Shown here one piece after another: positions 50,688 to 59,936 of a stretch of DNA of 64,000 bases (positions are counted from its first letter, which is position 1; the number at the start of each line of letters is the position of its first letter). The DNA comes from Buttiauxella brennerae ATCC 51605 (lineage in GTDB: Bacteria > Pseudomonadota > Gammaproteobacteria > Enterobacterales > Enterobacteriaceae). The stretch is from the NCBI RefSeq assembly GCF_001654925.1, contig NZ_LXER01000017.1, positions 455,859 to 519,858 on the forward strand. The letters run 5' to 3'. A program made the translations under genes and the position numbers. The notes under the pieces are model-generated. The model saw only the letters and a list, made by a program, of their open reading frames with translations, did not search any database and was not told the DNA's origin.

Positions 50688-51641
50688 TTACCTCAACGCC
50701 TTAATGCGCGGATCTGCCACGCGATATAACAAGTCGGCCAATAAGTTACCCATAATCAGCATGGTCGATGACAGCATGATCATCGCCATAATGAGCGGGT
50801 AATCCAGTGAGGTTATCGACTGGATCCCCAGCAGGCCCATGCCCGGCCAGGAGAACACGCTTTCGGTGACATACGCCCCGACAAGCAGTTCGCCAAACGA
50901 GATACCAAACAAAGTGATAACCGGTAACAGGACGTTTTTAAGCACATGGCGAAAGAGAATAGAGCGACGCGTGGCACCGTATGCCAGCTGCGTTTGTACA
51001 TAATCAGCCGACAGTTGCGAAATGGTGTTAGAGCGGATGTAACGCACGTAACTGGAGAGGTTGTAAAAGCTCAATGCGATACACGGCAAAATACCGTGGC
51101 GAACCACATCAAGCCATGAATCTTCGACACCAATGGTGCGCATGCCCATGCTCGGCAACCAGTTCAGCTGCACGGAAAATACCGTTATCAGCAAAATGCC
51201 GAACCAAAAAATTGGCACCGAAATACCGATATAGGCAAACATATTCAGGAAGTGATCAAGCCAGCGGTGTTTATAAGCACCCGCCAGTAAACCCAGCGGA
51301 ATAGCCAGCACCATCGCCAGAACCAGGGATGCGCCCATCAGGCCGATGGTTGCCGGTATGCGCTCGGCAATCATGGTTAGCACCGGGCGGTGGTAAATCA
51401 GTGAATAGCCTAAATCCCCTTGCAGCACATTTTTGAGCCACAACAGGTATTGCATAAACATCGGTTTATCAAGCCCCAGGCTGTGACGGATATGTTCAAT
51501 ATCCTCAGGGCTCATGCGCGGCGTGACATACGCCTGCACCGGGTCGCCGGGTGCCAGTTTGACCAGCAAAAACGACACCAGCGAGATGAAGAAAAGCATC
51601 GGTACTAACTGCGCCAGACGCCGTACTAAAACATTGTTCAT
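50688..51641 (-). CDS. Peptide ABC transporter permease (DppB-like)
   Basis: The 317-residue membrane protein has about six transmembrane segments, the DppB N-terminus (LVRRLAQLVPMLFFISLVSFLLVKLAPGDP) and the loop DYVQTQLAYGATRRSILFRHVLKN. It follows the binding-protein gene. Confidence 0.92.
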   Translation of the reverse strand: MNNVLVRRLAQLVPMLFFISLVSFLLVKLAPGDPVQAYVTPRMSPEDIEHIRHSLGLDKPMFMQYLLWLKNVLQGDLGYSLIYHRPVLTMIAERIPATIGLMGASLVLAMVLAIPLGLLAGAYKHRWLDHFLNMFAYIGISVPIFWFGILLITVFSVQLNWLPSMGMRTIGVEDSWLDVVRHGILPCIALSFYNLSSYVRYIRSNTISQLSADYVQTQLAYGATRRSILFRHVLKNVLLPVITLFGISFGELLVGAYVTESVFSWPGMGLLGIQSITSLDYPLIMAMIMLSSTMLIMGNLLADLLYRVADPRIKALR

Positions 51642-51707
51642 ACTGCCTCAAAATTAACTCATGCAATGAGGGCCTCTCATATGAGAGGCCCTGCAAGATA
51701 AAACTTA

Positions 51708-53300
51708 TTATTGTTGGTGGATTTTCGACAGATCCTGGAACATATAAACCGGTTTAGGCTCAGCTTCTTTCGTGCCGCCAAAACGTTTATCTACCGCAAC
51801 AACCGCGTTGGTATAAGCAATGGGATACCATGCCATATCGTTTGCAACGGTTTGCTGGATTTGCTTATAGATCTCAGCACGTTTGGTTTTGTCGGTTTCG
51901 GTCGCGCCCTGGTTCCACAGCGCATCAAACGCCGGATTTTTATAATGCGCGTAGTTATAGGCTTCGTTGCTCATGTACAAAGACTTATAACCATCCGGTT
52001 CCATACCCATGATGTAGCCGCTCAGGCTCAGCTCATAAGCGGTGTTTTTCATGTCCAGGCTGCGTTGTGACATCGCGTTAGCATCCATCGGCAACAGCTC
52101 AACCGCGATACCGACGTTTTTCAACTGCTGCTGAATATACAGCCCCATGCTTTCCTGGGTTTTGTTGGTGTTGATATATGCCAGGCGCAGTTTAAGATTT
52201 GCCGGAGTGCCCGCCTCTTTCAGCAGCGCTTTCGCTTTTTCAACATCGTATTTGTAGGTTTCAACGTCGTTGGTTTGATACAACGTGTCTGGCGTCAGAA
52301 TAGATGCGGCAGGCTGTGCGTAATCCAGCGAGGTGAATGCCGCCTGAACCAGTTCGTCTTTATTAATGGCATACGCGATAGCCTGGCGCAGCGCCTTGCT
52401 CTTCATGCTGTCAACGTTCTGGTTAAACGTCATATACGCCAGACGCCCTTCCGGGTAGATAACGAAGTCAAATTTACCGCTGGATTTCAGACGAGCAACG
52501 TCCTGCGGGTCAATCATCTTCATGTTGATTTCGCCGTTTTGCAGCGCAAGGTTGGCGGAGTTGCTGTCTTTGGCAAAACGGTAAGTCACAGCATCCAGTT
52601 TCGGTTTGCCATTCCAGTAGTCGTCAAAACGCGTCAGCGCGTAGTACTGACCAGCACGGTACTCTTTAAACTTGAATGGTCCAGAGCCTACAGGAGCATC
52701 ATTTTTGGTGCTCTTTTCCATGTCGCCACTTTCGTTAGCAAACACATGCTGTGGGATTGGATAGATTTGTACCAGGGTGCCAACAAATGCCGCACTCACC
52801 TGTGGAAGCGTGAATTTCACCGTCAGGTCATCAACTTTGCTGACCTGAACCGGTTTATCACCATAAACAAACATACTGCGGAAGAAACTGTGCTGTTTCT
52901 CATCAAGCAATTTATTGAAGGTAAACACCACGTCTTCAGCGGTGATGGCCTGGCCATCCTGCCATTTCAGATTCGGTTTGAGTTTTAAGATGTATGAGAG
53001 GTTGTCTTCTGAAGGCGTGAGGCTTTCTGCCAGACCCCATTCAATTTTGTCACCGTTGAAGCTATACAGCGGCGCATACAGCGCTTGCATGATAGTCAGC
53101 GTAGTACGGTCGCTGGCGTAGAGTGGGTTCATCGCTAACGGATCGCCAGTGGTGACACCAACGATTAAGTTGCCGCCATCCTGGGCTGCTTGTTTTGCTG
53201 GAGCAGGTGCTGCCGCAGTATCAGTTTTCGCATCATCACAGCCAGAAAGGGCCAGGGCCAAAGAGGCAAACAGCGCAGATAACAACAAGGGTTTACGCAT
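51708..53300 (-). CDS. Peptide-type solute-binding lipoprotein (family 5)
   Basis: The 530-residue protein has a lipobox (ALALSGC, Cys21) and an Ala-rich linker, then the family 5 binding fold (NPLYASDRTTLTIMQALYAPLYSF; LKWQDGQAITAEDVVFTFNKLLD; GSGPFKFKEYRAGQYYALTRFDDYWNGKPKLD; LRQAIAYAINKDELVQAAF). It delivers peptides or a similar ligand to the downstream transporter. The ligand is unknown. It is the first gene of the operon and is an insertion between yecJ and azuC. Confidence 0.9.
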   Translation of the reverse strand: MRKPLLLSALFASLALALSGCDDAKTDTAAAPAPAKQAAQDGGNLIVGVTTGDPLAMNPLYASDRTTLTIMQALYAPLYSFNGDKIEWGLAESLTPSEDNLSYILKLKPNLKWQDGQAITAEDVVFTFNKLLDEKQHSFFRSMFVYGDKPVQVSKVDDLTVKFTLPQVSAAFVGTLVQIYPIPQHVFANESGDMEKSTKNDAPVGSGPFKFKEYRAGQYYALTRFDDYWNGKPKLDAVTYRFAKDSNSANLALQNGEINMKMIDPQDVARLKSSGKFDFVIYPEGRLAYMTFNQNVDSMKSKALRQAIAYAINKDELVQAAFTSLDYAQPAASILTPDTLYQTNDVETYKYDVEKAKALLKEAGTPANLKLRLAYINTNKTQESMGLYIQQQLKNVGIAVELLPMDANAMSQRSLDMKNTAYELSLSGYIMGMEPDGYKSLYMSNEAYNYAHYKNPAFDALWNQGATETDKTKRAEIYKQIQQTVANDMAWYPIAYTNAVVAVDKRFGGTKEAEPKPVYMFQDLSKIHQQ

Positions 53301-53358
53301 TTCTTCACGGACTCCGTCTCAATTAGAGCCCGCATAGTGCACCAGCCATACCCACATT

Positions 53359-53373
53359 GTAAATAAGTGTAAA
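53359..53373 (+). promoter_or_regulatory. CpxR-type box upstream of the peptide transporter operon
   Basis: GTAAA-N5-GTAAA lies 59 bp upstream of the binding-protein gene, in reverse orientation to it. Over 18 bases it differs from the box before ftnB at a single position. Confidence 0.45.
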
Positions 53374-53462
53374 ACGCATAACCTTATGCGAAAAAGTGCT
53401 AAAGAGAGAATTGTGGATATAAAGATGAGTATGAAGAGGAAAATGGCAAATTTCAGGCATAA

Positions 53463-53486
53463 AAAAACCTGCCGGAGCAGGTTTTT
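53463..53486 (-). terminator. Intrinsic terminator of the azuC/AzuR RNA
   Basis: A 10-bp stem AAAAACCTGC / GCAGGTTTTT with a 4-nt loop (53463-53472, 53477-53486) and a T-run on the minus strand lies 16 bp after the azuC stop codon. Confidence 0.88.
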
Positions 53487-53501
53487 CTTCAGTACGGCAG
53501 A

Positions 53502-53585
53502 TTAGAACATGCCGCCCGGTGGTACATCTTTGAAGGTCTTGCAGTAGTTTTCGAACATGCTTTTCAGGATTTTGCGCAGTTTCAT
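53502..53585 (-). CDS. azuC: AzuC small protein (and AzuR dual-function RNA)
   Basis: A 27-codon reading frame encodes MKLRKILKSMFENYCKTFKD then VPPGGMF, almost identical to the 28-residue E. coli AzuC. The RBS CTGGAG precedes the ATG. A terminator follows and a consensus CRP site lies upstream, so the whole short RNA matches AzuCR. In E. coli the protein is membrane-associated and acts with glycerol-3-phosphate dehydrogenase, and the RNA also base-pairs with mRNAs. The amphipathic N-terminus is conserved here. The position between yecJ and yecR is that of E. coli. Confidence 0.92.
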   Translation of the reverse strand: MKLRKILKSMFENYCKTFKDVPPGGMF

Positions 53586-53667
53586 TGTGTGCTCCAGTTA
53601 TTATTTTTACAGGTGTTGCTCTTTATGCGTTCAATAATAAGACATCCGTCACATAAATCAATAGTTT

Positions 53668-53683
53668 TGTGATGCTCATCACA
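53668..53683. promoter_or_regulatory. Consensus CRP site upstream of azuC
   Basis: A perfect TGTGA-N6-TCACA lies 83 bp upstream of the azuC ATG on the minus strand. A -10-like TATTAT (53634-53639, minus) puts the start near 53627, with CRP close to the -41/-48 region. It also lies 118 bp before the divergent MFS gene. Confidence 0.75.
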
Positions 53684-53800
53684 CATTTTCAGTGTGGATT
53701 TTACAAGTTCGTCACACAAAATGGCTTGCATATCCACGACTTAACTGGTTAATTGGCTCAACAATTTTTTAAAACATTATTTTAATTTTGAACTTCACTC

Positions 53801-55219
53801 ATGACTGACTCATCTTCCCCGGCACCAAAACGTGGCATTTCAGGTATGGCACTGCTGGTCGCAGGTGCTTTCTTTATGGAATTTCTCGACGGGACCGTCA
53901 TTGCTACCGCATTGCCAGAAATGGCGCGGACGTTTGGCGTTGATGCTGTTGACTTGAATATTGGCATGAGCGCCTATTTGCTCACCCTCGCGGTGTTGAT
54001 TCCTGCCAGCGGCTGGATTGCCGACAGGTTTGGTGCGCGCAAAGTTTTCACCCTCGCACTCGCTATTTTCACGTTTTCATCCGTTCTGTGTGGTATTGCG
54101 AATACGCTTGAGCAGTTCGTTGCGATGCGCATATTGCAGGGCGTAGGCGGCGCACTGATGGTGCCCGTCGGGCGGCTTGCGGTGTTACGCACCACGCCCA
54201 AGCATTTGCTTATCACCGCTATCGCCACGTTAACCTGGCCGGCACTCGTTGCGCCGATCATCGGCCCGCCGCTGGGTGGCTTCATCACCAGTTATGCGTC
54301 ATGGCGTTGGATTTTTTATATCAACCTGCCGCTGGGTTTGATTGCTATGGCGCTGGCCTGGCGGTTGATCCCCGATATTCACGATGACGATCGCCGGCCG
54401 TTTGACGGGATTGGTTTTACCGGCACCGCCGTGGCGATGATTAGCCTGGTGTACGGGCTGGAGATGCTGGGGCAGTCGCAAGTGAATGTGCTGCCAACCG
54501 TCAGCCTTCTTTTGCTGGGTGCCGCAGCGCTGTGGTTTTCACTCTGGCATTTTAAACATGCTAAACACCCGATGATTCGCCTCGAAGCATTAAAGGTGCA
54601 AACCTTTGGCGTGACGATGTACGGAGGGTCACTGTTCCGCACCTCTATCAGCGCGGTGCCATTTTTATTACCGCTGCTGTTCCAGGTCGGGTTCGGGATG
54701 GATGCTTTTCATTCCGGCTTGTTGGTGTTAGCCGTGTTCGCCGGAAACCTCGCGATGAAACCGGCAACTACGCCGCTGATTCGCGCATTAGGTTTCAAAA
54801 AACTGCTGATGATTAACGGACTACTGAACGTGGCGTCTTTGCTGGCCTGTGCGTTTCTCACGCCACACACCAGCGCCTGGTTAACGATGGCAATCCTGTT
54901 CTTCGGCGGCATGTTCCGCTCAATGCAATTTACCGGTATCAGCACCCTCGCCTTCTCCGATGTCCCGTCCACGCAGATGAGCTACGCCAACACGCTTTTC
55001 AGCACCGCGACGCAGCTTTCAGTCGGGCTGGGAATCACGCTGGGTGCGATTGGTATTCGCCTGGGTGAGAAAATCAGCCAATGGCTGGATATCACTTCAA
55101 TTCCGGGTATCACCATCAAACTTTCATTTGTGATGATCACGTTGATTTGCCTGGTGGGGCTGATTGATTTGCTGCGCCTACCGCGAAACGCCGGTAGCAG
55201 CGTGTCTAAAAAGCAGTGA
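53801..55219 (+). CDS. DHA2-family 14-TM MFS efflux-type transporter
   Basis: The 472-residue protein has 13-14 predicted membrane segments and DHA2 motifs: FLDGTVIATALPEMA in TM1 (motif D1), GWIADRFGARKVF (motif A), and APIIGPPLGGFITSYASWRWIFYINLPLGL (motif C). Members such as MdtD and EmrB export drugs, citrate/iron chelators or metabolites. No adaptor protein gene is next to it. The RBS is weak. The substrate is unknown. Confidence 0.85.
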   Translation: MTDSSSPAPKRGISGMALLVAGAFFMEFLDGTVIATALPEMARTFGVDAVDLNIGMSAYLLTLAVLIPASGWIADRFGARKVFTLALAIFTFSSVLCGIANTLEQFVAMRILQGVGGALMVPVGRLAVLRTTPKHLLITAIATLTWPALVAPIIGPPLGGFITSYASWRWIFYINLPLGLIAMALAWRLIPDIHDDDRRPFDGIGFTGTAVAMISLVYGLEMLGQSQVNVLPTVSLLLLGAAALWFSLWHFKHAKHPMIRLEALKVQTFGVTMYGGSLFRTSISAVPFLLPLLFQVGFGMDAFHSGLLVLAVFAGNLAMKPATTPLIRALGFKKLLMINGLLNVASLLACAFLTPHTSAWLTMAILFFGGMFRSMQFTGISTLAFSDVPSTQMSYANTLFSTATQLSVGLGITLGAIGIRLGEKISQWLDITSIPGITIKLSFVMITLICLVGLIDLLRLPRNAGSSVSKKQ

Positions 55220-55234
55220 TTGAAAGGAGAAATA

Positions 55235-55262
55235 AATAAGGCCAGCAAAAGCTGGCCTTATT
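55235..55262. terminator. Bidirectional terminator after the MFS gene
   Basis: A perfect 12-bp stem AATAAGGCCAGC / GCTGGCCTTATT with an AAAA loop (55235-55246, 55251-55262) lies between convergent genes. Confidence 0.88.
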
Positions 55263-55278
55263 CTATTATCAGAAATGA

Positions 55279-55917
55279 TTAAGCAAGGATTTCGCGTACG
55301 AACGCTTCAATCTCTTTATTCTGGCAGTTTTCGAAGAAGCACTTCTGGAAACGTTCGCCAGTCACAGCAGTTTTCACAAGCTCCGGGTCGATAGAACGCA
55401 GCGTGTCCAGGTAGTTTTCTTTCACCACCGCGGCTTTAACCTGGTTCAGGATACCGGCGTTACGAACCTGTGGCTCTTTACGCTCAATCGGGTAGCCTTC
55501 GCCTTTACGGCCAGTGAACGCTTTTTCGAACATGTAACGTACGTTCAGTTCTGCACCCCAGCCGAAGCCTTTAGCGAATGCCAGTGACAGCGCGTTACCG
55601 TTGTTGATTTGAGAGAACAGGAAAGCATCGGCTGGATCCATGCAGTAGCCACAAACCACACCAGGGTGAATGTTCAGAGACATCATTGCACCCTGGCCTG
55701 TGCCACAACCGGTCACAACGAAATCAACGGCTTTAGAGTTCAACAGAATGCTGGCCATAATACCGAGGTGGATGTAAGTCAGGTGGTGGTCCTGCTCATC
55801 GCTCATGCCTACGTTGTAAACCGGGTACTCTTTTTCAGCAGCAACCGCTTGCAACTCATTAAGAATGATTGCGTTTTTGCCAGCCTGACTGTTTTCCATC
55901 ATCAGTGCTATTTTCAT
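55279..55917 (-). CDS. RpiB/LacA/LacB-family sugar isomerase
   Basis: The 212-residue protein is longer than RpiB (about 150). It has the core VDFVVTGCGTGQGAMMSLNIHPGVVCGYCMDPADAFLFSQINNGNALSLA, with the family cysteine in GCGTGQG. The C-terminal extension (residues 150-212) has FQKCFFENCQNKEIEAFVREIL. Related 210-residue proteins include DhuI, an isomerase of unsaturated uronic acids in streptococci; the assignment here is only a suggestion. It is a single gene with RBS GGAGACG. Confidence 0.8.
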   Translation of the reverse strand: MKIALMMENSQAGKNAIILNELQAVAAEKEYPVYNVGMSDEQDHHLTYIHLGIMASILLNSKAVDFVVTGCGTGQGAMMSLNIHPGVVCGYCMDPADAFLFSQINNGNALSLAFAKGFGWGAELNVRYMFEKAFTGRKGEGYPIERKEPQVRNAGILNQVKAAVVKENYLDTLRSIDPELVKTAVTGERFQKCFFENCQNKEIEAFVREILA

Positions 55918-56078
55918 TTCCGTCTCCTGATTGGGTCACGGGATTTCCCGCAGTGAATAGCGTTGGTATGCATTAACCATACTATCTAGCAAACAGACTT
56001 TCAAATTTAATGAAATTTTGTTTTAAAAAATTAAGAGGCGCTCACACTTCTGCCGTTTGCTATACATATTCACGTTTT

Positions 56079-57233
56079 TCAGACGGCTCTGGCGATACGA
56101 AACATCGCCACAATATCGTTCAGTTGATGCGCCTGTTTTTCCAGTTCAACAGACGAAAGCGCCGATTGATGCACCAGCGTAACGTTCTGTTGAGTCACCG
56201 CGTCCATCTGTTTTACTGCAATCCCTACCTGCCCGATTCCTTTACTCTGCTCACCCGACGCGCTGGCAATATCACCCATAATATTATTCACTTGTGTCAC
56301 CGCATCGACGATTTCACCCATCGCTTCGCCCGCTTTTTTAACCTGCTCAGAACCTGTATGGATATTATCCACCGACTCTTTGAGCAATGTTTCAATCTCT
56401 TTGGCCGCCAGTGCACTGCGCTGGGCAAGGTTACGCACTTCACTTGCTACCACAGCGAACCCACGGCCCTGCTCACCCGCACGCGCAGCTTCTACCGCAG
56501 CATTGAGCGCCAGGATATTGGTCTGGAAGGAAATGCTATTAATGACCGTCGTGATATCAACAATTTTGTGCGAGCTGCTGGTGATTCTGTCCATCGTGGA
56601 CATCACCTTTTTCACCGACTCGCCACCATTAAGCGCGGTCTTGGTGGCATTCTTTGCAAGCTGGCTGGCATGGCTGGCATTTTCAGCGTTGAGCGTCACG
56701 GTGCTGCTCAGCTGTTCCATGCTGGCGGTGGTCTCTTCCAGAGCCGCAGCGAGCTGCTCAGAGCGGCTCGAAAGCTCATTGTTTACGCCAGCCACTTCCG
56801 TCGCATTTCCCCGGATGGTATGGGCGCTGAAACGAATATTGGAAACCGCTTTTTCCCAGTTTGCCTGCATTTTTTGAATCGGTGCCACCATCAGACCAAT
56901 ACAATTACTGCCTAAATCCGGTAATTCTGCCTCGAGTTCACCACGCGCAAGGACATGCATGTGCGCGCGAATATTTTCCACCGGTTTCACCAGGCAGTGG
57001 TACAGATAGCGTTCGGTCACCATGGTGATAACCATGCTTGCCAGCACGGATGCACCAAGCAGAAACTGCACAATGTCGATCCACTTTTCCTGCCGCGCAT
57101 TGAGCGTACTGTTTTGTTCCAAATCCTGTAAAAACCACAGCGCCAACCCAGAAACACCGAGCCAGGCGACTGTCGAGAAGATCAGTATCAGCACGACCAT
57201 GGCGCGTATTTTGATGTTACGAATAAACTTCAT
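56079..57233 (-). CDS. Methyl-accepting chemotaxis protein with minimal periplasmic domain
   Basis: The 384-residue receptor has TM1 (about 11-33), only some 17 periplasmic residues ([17 protein letters not shown]) and then TM2 (about 51-71), a HAMP domain (72-125), methylation helices and the intact signalling tip [33 protein letters not shown]. No ligand-binding domain and no NWETF tail are present. It may sense membrane or cytoplasmic conditions, or act through partners. Its own sigma28 promoter places it in the motility regulon. Confidence 0.9.
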   Translation of the reverse strand: MKFIRNIKIRAMVVLILIFSTVAWLGVSGLALWFLQDLEQNSTLNARQEKWIDIVQFLLGASVLASMVITMVTERYLYHCLVKPVENIRAHMHVLARGELEAELPDLGSNCIGLMVAPIQKMQANWEKAVSNIRFSAHTIRGNATEVAGVNNELSSRSEQLAAALEETTASMEQLSSTVTLNAENASHASQLAKNATKTALNGGESVKKVMSTMDRITSSSHKIVDITTVINSISFQTNILALNAAVEAARAGEQGRGFAVVASEVRNLAQRSALAAKEIETLLKESVDNIHTGSEQVKKAGEAMGEIVDAVTQVNNIMGDIASASGEQSKGIGQVGIAVKQMDAVTQQNVTLVHQSALSSVELEKQAHQLNDIVAMFRIARAV

Positions 57234-57356
57234 GTGTTGTATTTCCCCGGTGAAAAATCAAATGCCTTTATGCAGCTGCACCGCCCATGTTGCCCTCAGC
57301 TCCGTTTATTCGGTTTTTGTATGCCAATACCGAGGTTAAGTTGTGCATTATCAGTA

Positions 57357-57383
57357 TTGTCGGCACGATTCAGCTAAACTTGA
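57357..57383 (-). promoter_or_regulatory. Sigma28 promoter of the minimal chemoreceptor gene
   Basis: The minus strand reads TCAAGTTT, 11 bases, GCCGACAA, differing from consensus TAAAGTTT-N11-GCCGATAA at one base in each element. The start would be near 57347, about 115 bp before the ATG. Confidence 0.72.
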
Positions 57384-57578
57384 TAACATTTGAGATCAAA
57401 TTTTAATCACCTTACGGATGGCGTGGTGGTTATTTATCACCTGATAAAAAACTTTAATTTACGTTAGGTATTTTATATTTAATTAACTTAAGTGAAATTA
57501 AACCTGTTTATTTTGTTGCTCATTTTCTCTATTTCCGCGTGCTAAAATCATAAAAAATATCCTTCGGGCATCAGCAAA
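57384..57578. other. AT-rich region upstream of yecR
   Basis: This part of the 345-bp gap between the receptor and yecR is very AT-rich (57440-57570). It should hold the yecR promoter. No sigma28 consensus was found on the plus strand and no coding frame is seen. Confidence 0.4.
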
Positions 57579-57923
57579 ATGAAAACAGTTTATTTAGTAT
57601 TAGCCGCTGCGTTATTAACCAGCTGCACGATAAATAAAACACCACAGCCGGTTAAAGGGAGCGAGGTCGCAGGTGTGGTTCGCCTGGGTTTTGATCTCGC
57701 CGTTTTGCAAAATGGAAAAGTGGACAGCTACATTGCGCAATCTGCGGCCAGTCAGCAATGCCAGCAGTGGGGTTATATCGCCGCATTTCCCTACGGCGAG
57801 CCTATCAAAACCTGCAGCCTGACCAGCGGCGCACTGTGCCTGAACCAGAAAGTCACGCTTGAGTACCAGTGCCGCGGTGTGGGGATGGAGCATAACCTGA
57901 GAAATGAGATGGCAGTTCAATAA
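57579..57923 (+). CDS. yecR: YecR-like lipoprotein
   Basis: The 114-residue protein has a lipoprotein signal (LAAALLTSC, Cys near residue 16) and matches YecR over its length (GSEVAGVVRLGFDLAVLQNGKVD; CQQWGYIAAFPYGEPIKTCS; GALCLNQKVTLEYQCRG). E. coli yecR belongs to the FlhDC-controlled motility set; its function is unknown. It lies just upstream of ftnA as in E. coli. Confidence 0.88.
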   Translation: MKTVYLVLAAALLTSCTINKTPQPVKGSEVAGVVRLGFDLAVLQNGKVDSYIAQSAASQQCQQWGYIAAFPYGEPIKTCSLTSGALCLNQKVTLEYQCRGVGMEHNLRNEMAVQ

Positions 57924-57989
57924 GTCAGGCGGGTAAAAACAGATTGAATGAAGGCGGGTTGAAATATATCTTCCGGCCCATCCAATTAA

Positions 57990-58010
57990 ATAATAATCAT
58001 TCTTATTGTT
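57990..58010. promoter_or_regulatory. Fur-box-like sequence upstream of ftnA
   Basis: The segment AATAATAATCATTCTTATT resembles the Fur box by repeated NAT units around a central ATCATT. E. coli ftnA is activated by Fur-Fe through relief of H-NS. The match is imperfect and the region is generally AT-rich. Confidence 0.4.
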
Positions 58011-58150
58011 AATATTATATCAACCAATAAACGGAATAATATTAGCAACCATTCTCATTACACTAATATAATTAACAATTTCTTTGCATTATCGAAATAA
58101 TAAAATTAAAGTAGCGCTATTGTTAAATATCTATTCTTACGGAGCACATC

Positions 58151-58648
58151 ATGCTTAAAGCTGAAATGATCGAAAAACTTAATGAACAAATGAATCTTGA
58201 ACTTTACTCTTCCCTTCTTTACCAACAGATGAGTGCATGGTGTAGCTACCACAGCTTTGAAGGTGCTGCTGCCTTCCTGCGTCGCCATGCTCAGGAAGAG
58301 ATGGAGCATATGCAGCGCCTGTTTGCCTATTTAACGGATACCGGCAGCCTGCCGCGCATTAACGCGGTCCCCGCTCCAGACCACGACTACACATCGCTCG
58401 ATAACCTGTTCAATGCCACTTACGAACACGAGCAGTTAATTACTCGTAAGATTAACGAACTGGCTCATGCCGCGATGACATCCCAGGATTATCCAACCTT
58501 TAATTTCCTGCAATGGTATGTTTCTGAACAGCACGAAGAAGAAAAACTGTTCAAATCTGTGCTGGATAAATTAAGTCTGGTGGGTAAAAGTGGTGAAGGT
58601 CTGTATTTCGTAGATAAAGAACTTGCTACTCTGGATACTCAGGCTTAA
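58151..58648 (+). CDS. ftnA: FtnA, bacterial ferritin
   Basis: The 165-residue protein matches FtnA, with ferroxidase ligands in [17 protein letters not shown] helix A (Glu17), QEEMEHMQ in helix B (Glu50, His53), and EHEQ and SEQHEEE in helices C and D. It stores iron as a 24-mer. The RBS GGAGC precedes the ATG. Confidence 0.96.
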   Translation: MLKAEMIEKLNEQMNLELYSSLLYQQMSAWCSYHSFEGAAAFLRRHAQEEMEHMQRLFAYLTDTGSLPRINAVPAPDHDYTSLDNLFNATYEHEQLITRKINELAHAAMTSQDYPTFNFLQWYVSEQHEEEKLFKSVLDKLSLVGKSGEGLYFVDKELATLDTQA

Positions 58649-58659
58649 TCAAATATTAT

Positions 58660-58689
58660 CGGCAAGTATGCTTTGTACTTGCCGTTTTT
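58660..58689 (+). terminator. Intrinsic terminator after ftnA
   Basis: The stem CGGCAAGTA / TACTTGCCG (58660-58668, 58676-58684) with a 7-nt loop is followed directly by TTTTT. Confidence 0.9.
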
Positions 58690-58908
58690 CATTATGAGTC
58701 ACCCCCTCGTTGCCATTTATCTTATCACCCCACATCCACACACCTCTAAAAACAGCAACTTTTTCTCATGTTAACAGGCGAATACTCGCTCAGTAGCTAT
58801 ACTCCTAGACGGATGCCACTGCGCCCCCTGGACAGTTAAGTCAAATTAAATAATAAGCATCATGTTTTTCCTGATACTAGTGATAACTAATATGGGTAAT
58901 ATGATAAA

Positions 58909-59832
58909 ATGTTAAGCATAAACAATAAGATAATTAAAAAGCTATTTTTCCATGAATCCTGGGACATCATGATCGTCAAAAGTCATGTGCATTTATTCCC
59001 TGAAAACACCCTGGATATTTTAAACAATTCAAAAGCACAGCTTCTTAATAAAAAATACACCTTCCAGGCCGACCCTTTTATCATTGAGAAAGATGATAAA
59101 TTATATGTCTTCTATGAAGCCTTGAGCTTTCTGAACGCCAAAGGGATCCTGAGATGTCGGGTGCTGAACCATAAACTGGATGAAATTGAAGATCTCAGGC
59201 TCGAAGGCTTTGATGACCTGAAGTGCCACTTATCATTTCCATTCATGTTTTATCTGGATGGCACCTTGTTTATGATCCCCGAATCTTCCGAAAGAAAGGA
59301 AGTGGTATTATTTCAATCCACCGAATTTCCTGCACGCTGGCAGAAAGTAAAGGTGTTAATTCCGGATGCAGAATACACAGACAATATATTTTTCAAATTA
59401 GATGACCATTTCTATCTCATTTCCACAACCATGGAAAATGAGATGGTTATCCACACTGCGCAGACGCTGTTCGGTGAGTGGCAAAAAATAACGCCATCGT
59501 TAAAACTGTGTAATGACCACCACCGCGGAGCAGGTACGCCGTGGTCTATCAATAATAAAAACTACCTTATCACCCAGGAGTGCCTCCCAGGTTGTTACGG
59601 AAAGTCTGTTTTTATCAAAGAGCTAGTCAGTTTATGCCCTGCAAATTTTGAAGAAAAACTGGTTACCAATATCACCCCTGAAATAAACCAAAGTGCTGGC
59701 ATTCATACTTTAAATTTCTCAAGTAACTATATTGTCTATGACACGAAGCACTGGAATTTCAGCTTATTGTCTCCTTTAAAAAAGGCTTCGTTTAAATTTT
59801 TCACCCGCTACCGAAAACAACTCTTCGTTTGA
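58909..59832 (+). CDS. GH43-like beta-propeller protein (GINT1 N-terminal-type domain)
   Basis: The 307-residue protein has no signal peptide. It carries the segments FQADPFIIEKDDKLYVFYEAL, FPFMFYLDGTLFMIPESSERKEVVLFQSTEFPARWQKVKVLI and HHRGAGTPWSINNKNYLITQE, typical of the five-bladed GH43-like domain found next to glycosyltransferases or formyltransferases. An enzymatic activity is not established. The neighbouring galE and glycosyltransferase genes suggest polysaccharide synthesis. AT-rich codon use in the first 60 codons differs from the backbone. Confidence 0.65.
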   Translation: MLSINNKIIKKLFFHESWDIMIVKSHVHLFPENTLDILNNSKAQLLNKKYTFQADPFIIEKDDKLYVFYEALSFLNAKGILRCRVLNHKLDEIEDLRLEGFDDLKCHLSFPFMFYLDGTLFMIPESSERKEVVLFQSTEFPARWQKVKVLIPDAEYTDNIFFKLDDHFYLISTTMENEMVIHTAQTLFGEWQKITPSLKLCNDHHRGAGTPWSINNKNYLITQECLPGCYGKSVFIKELVSLCPANFEEKLVTNITPEINQSAGIHTLNFSSNYIVYDTKHWNFSLLSPLKKASFKFFTRYRKQLFV

Positions 59833-59936
59833 ATTAATAAGGAAAATCTGCCGACAAAGACTACGCTTTAAGAAGAACAAATAGCGAGTTCAGACCTAAA
59901 ACAATGCTGGTTTTGTAATATTTATCTGGAGATATT

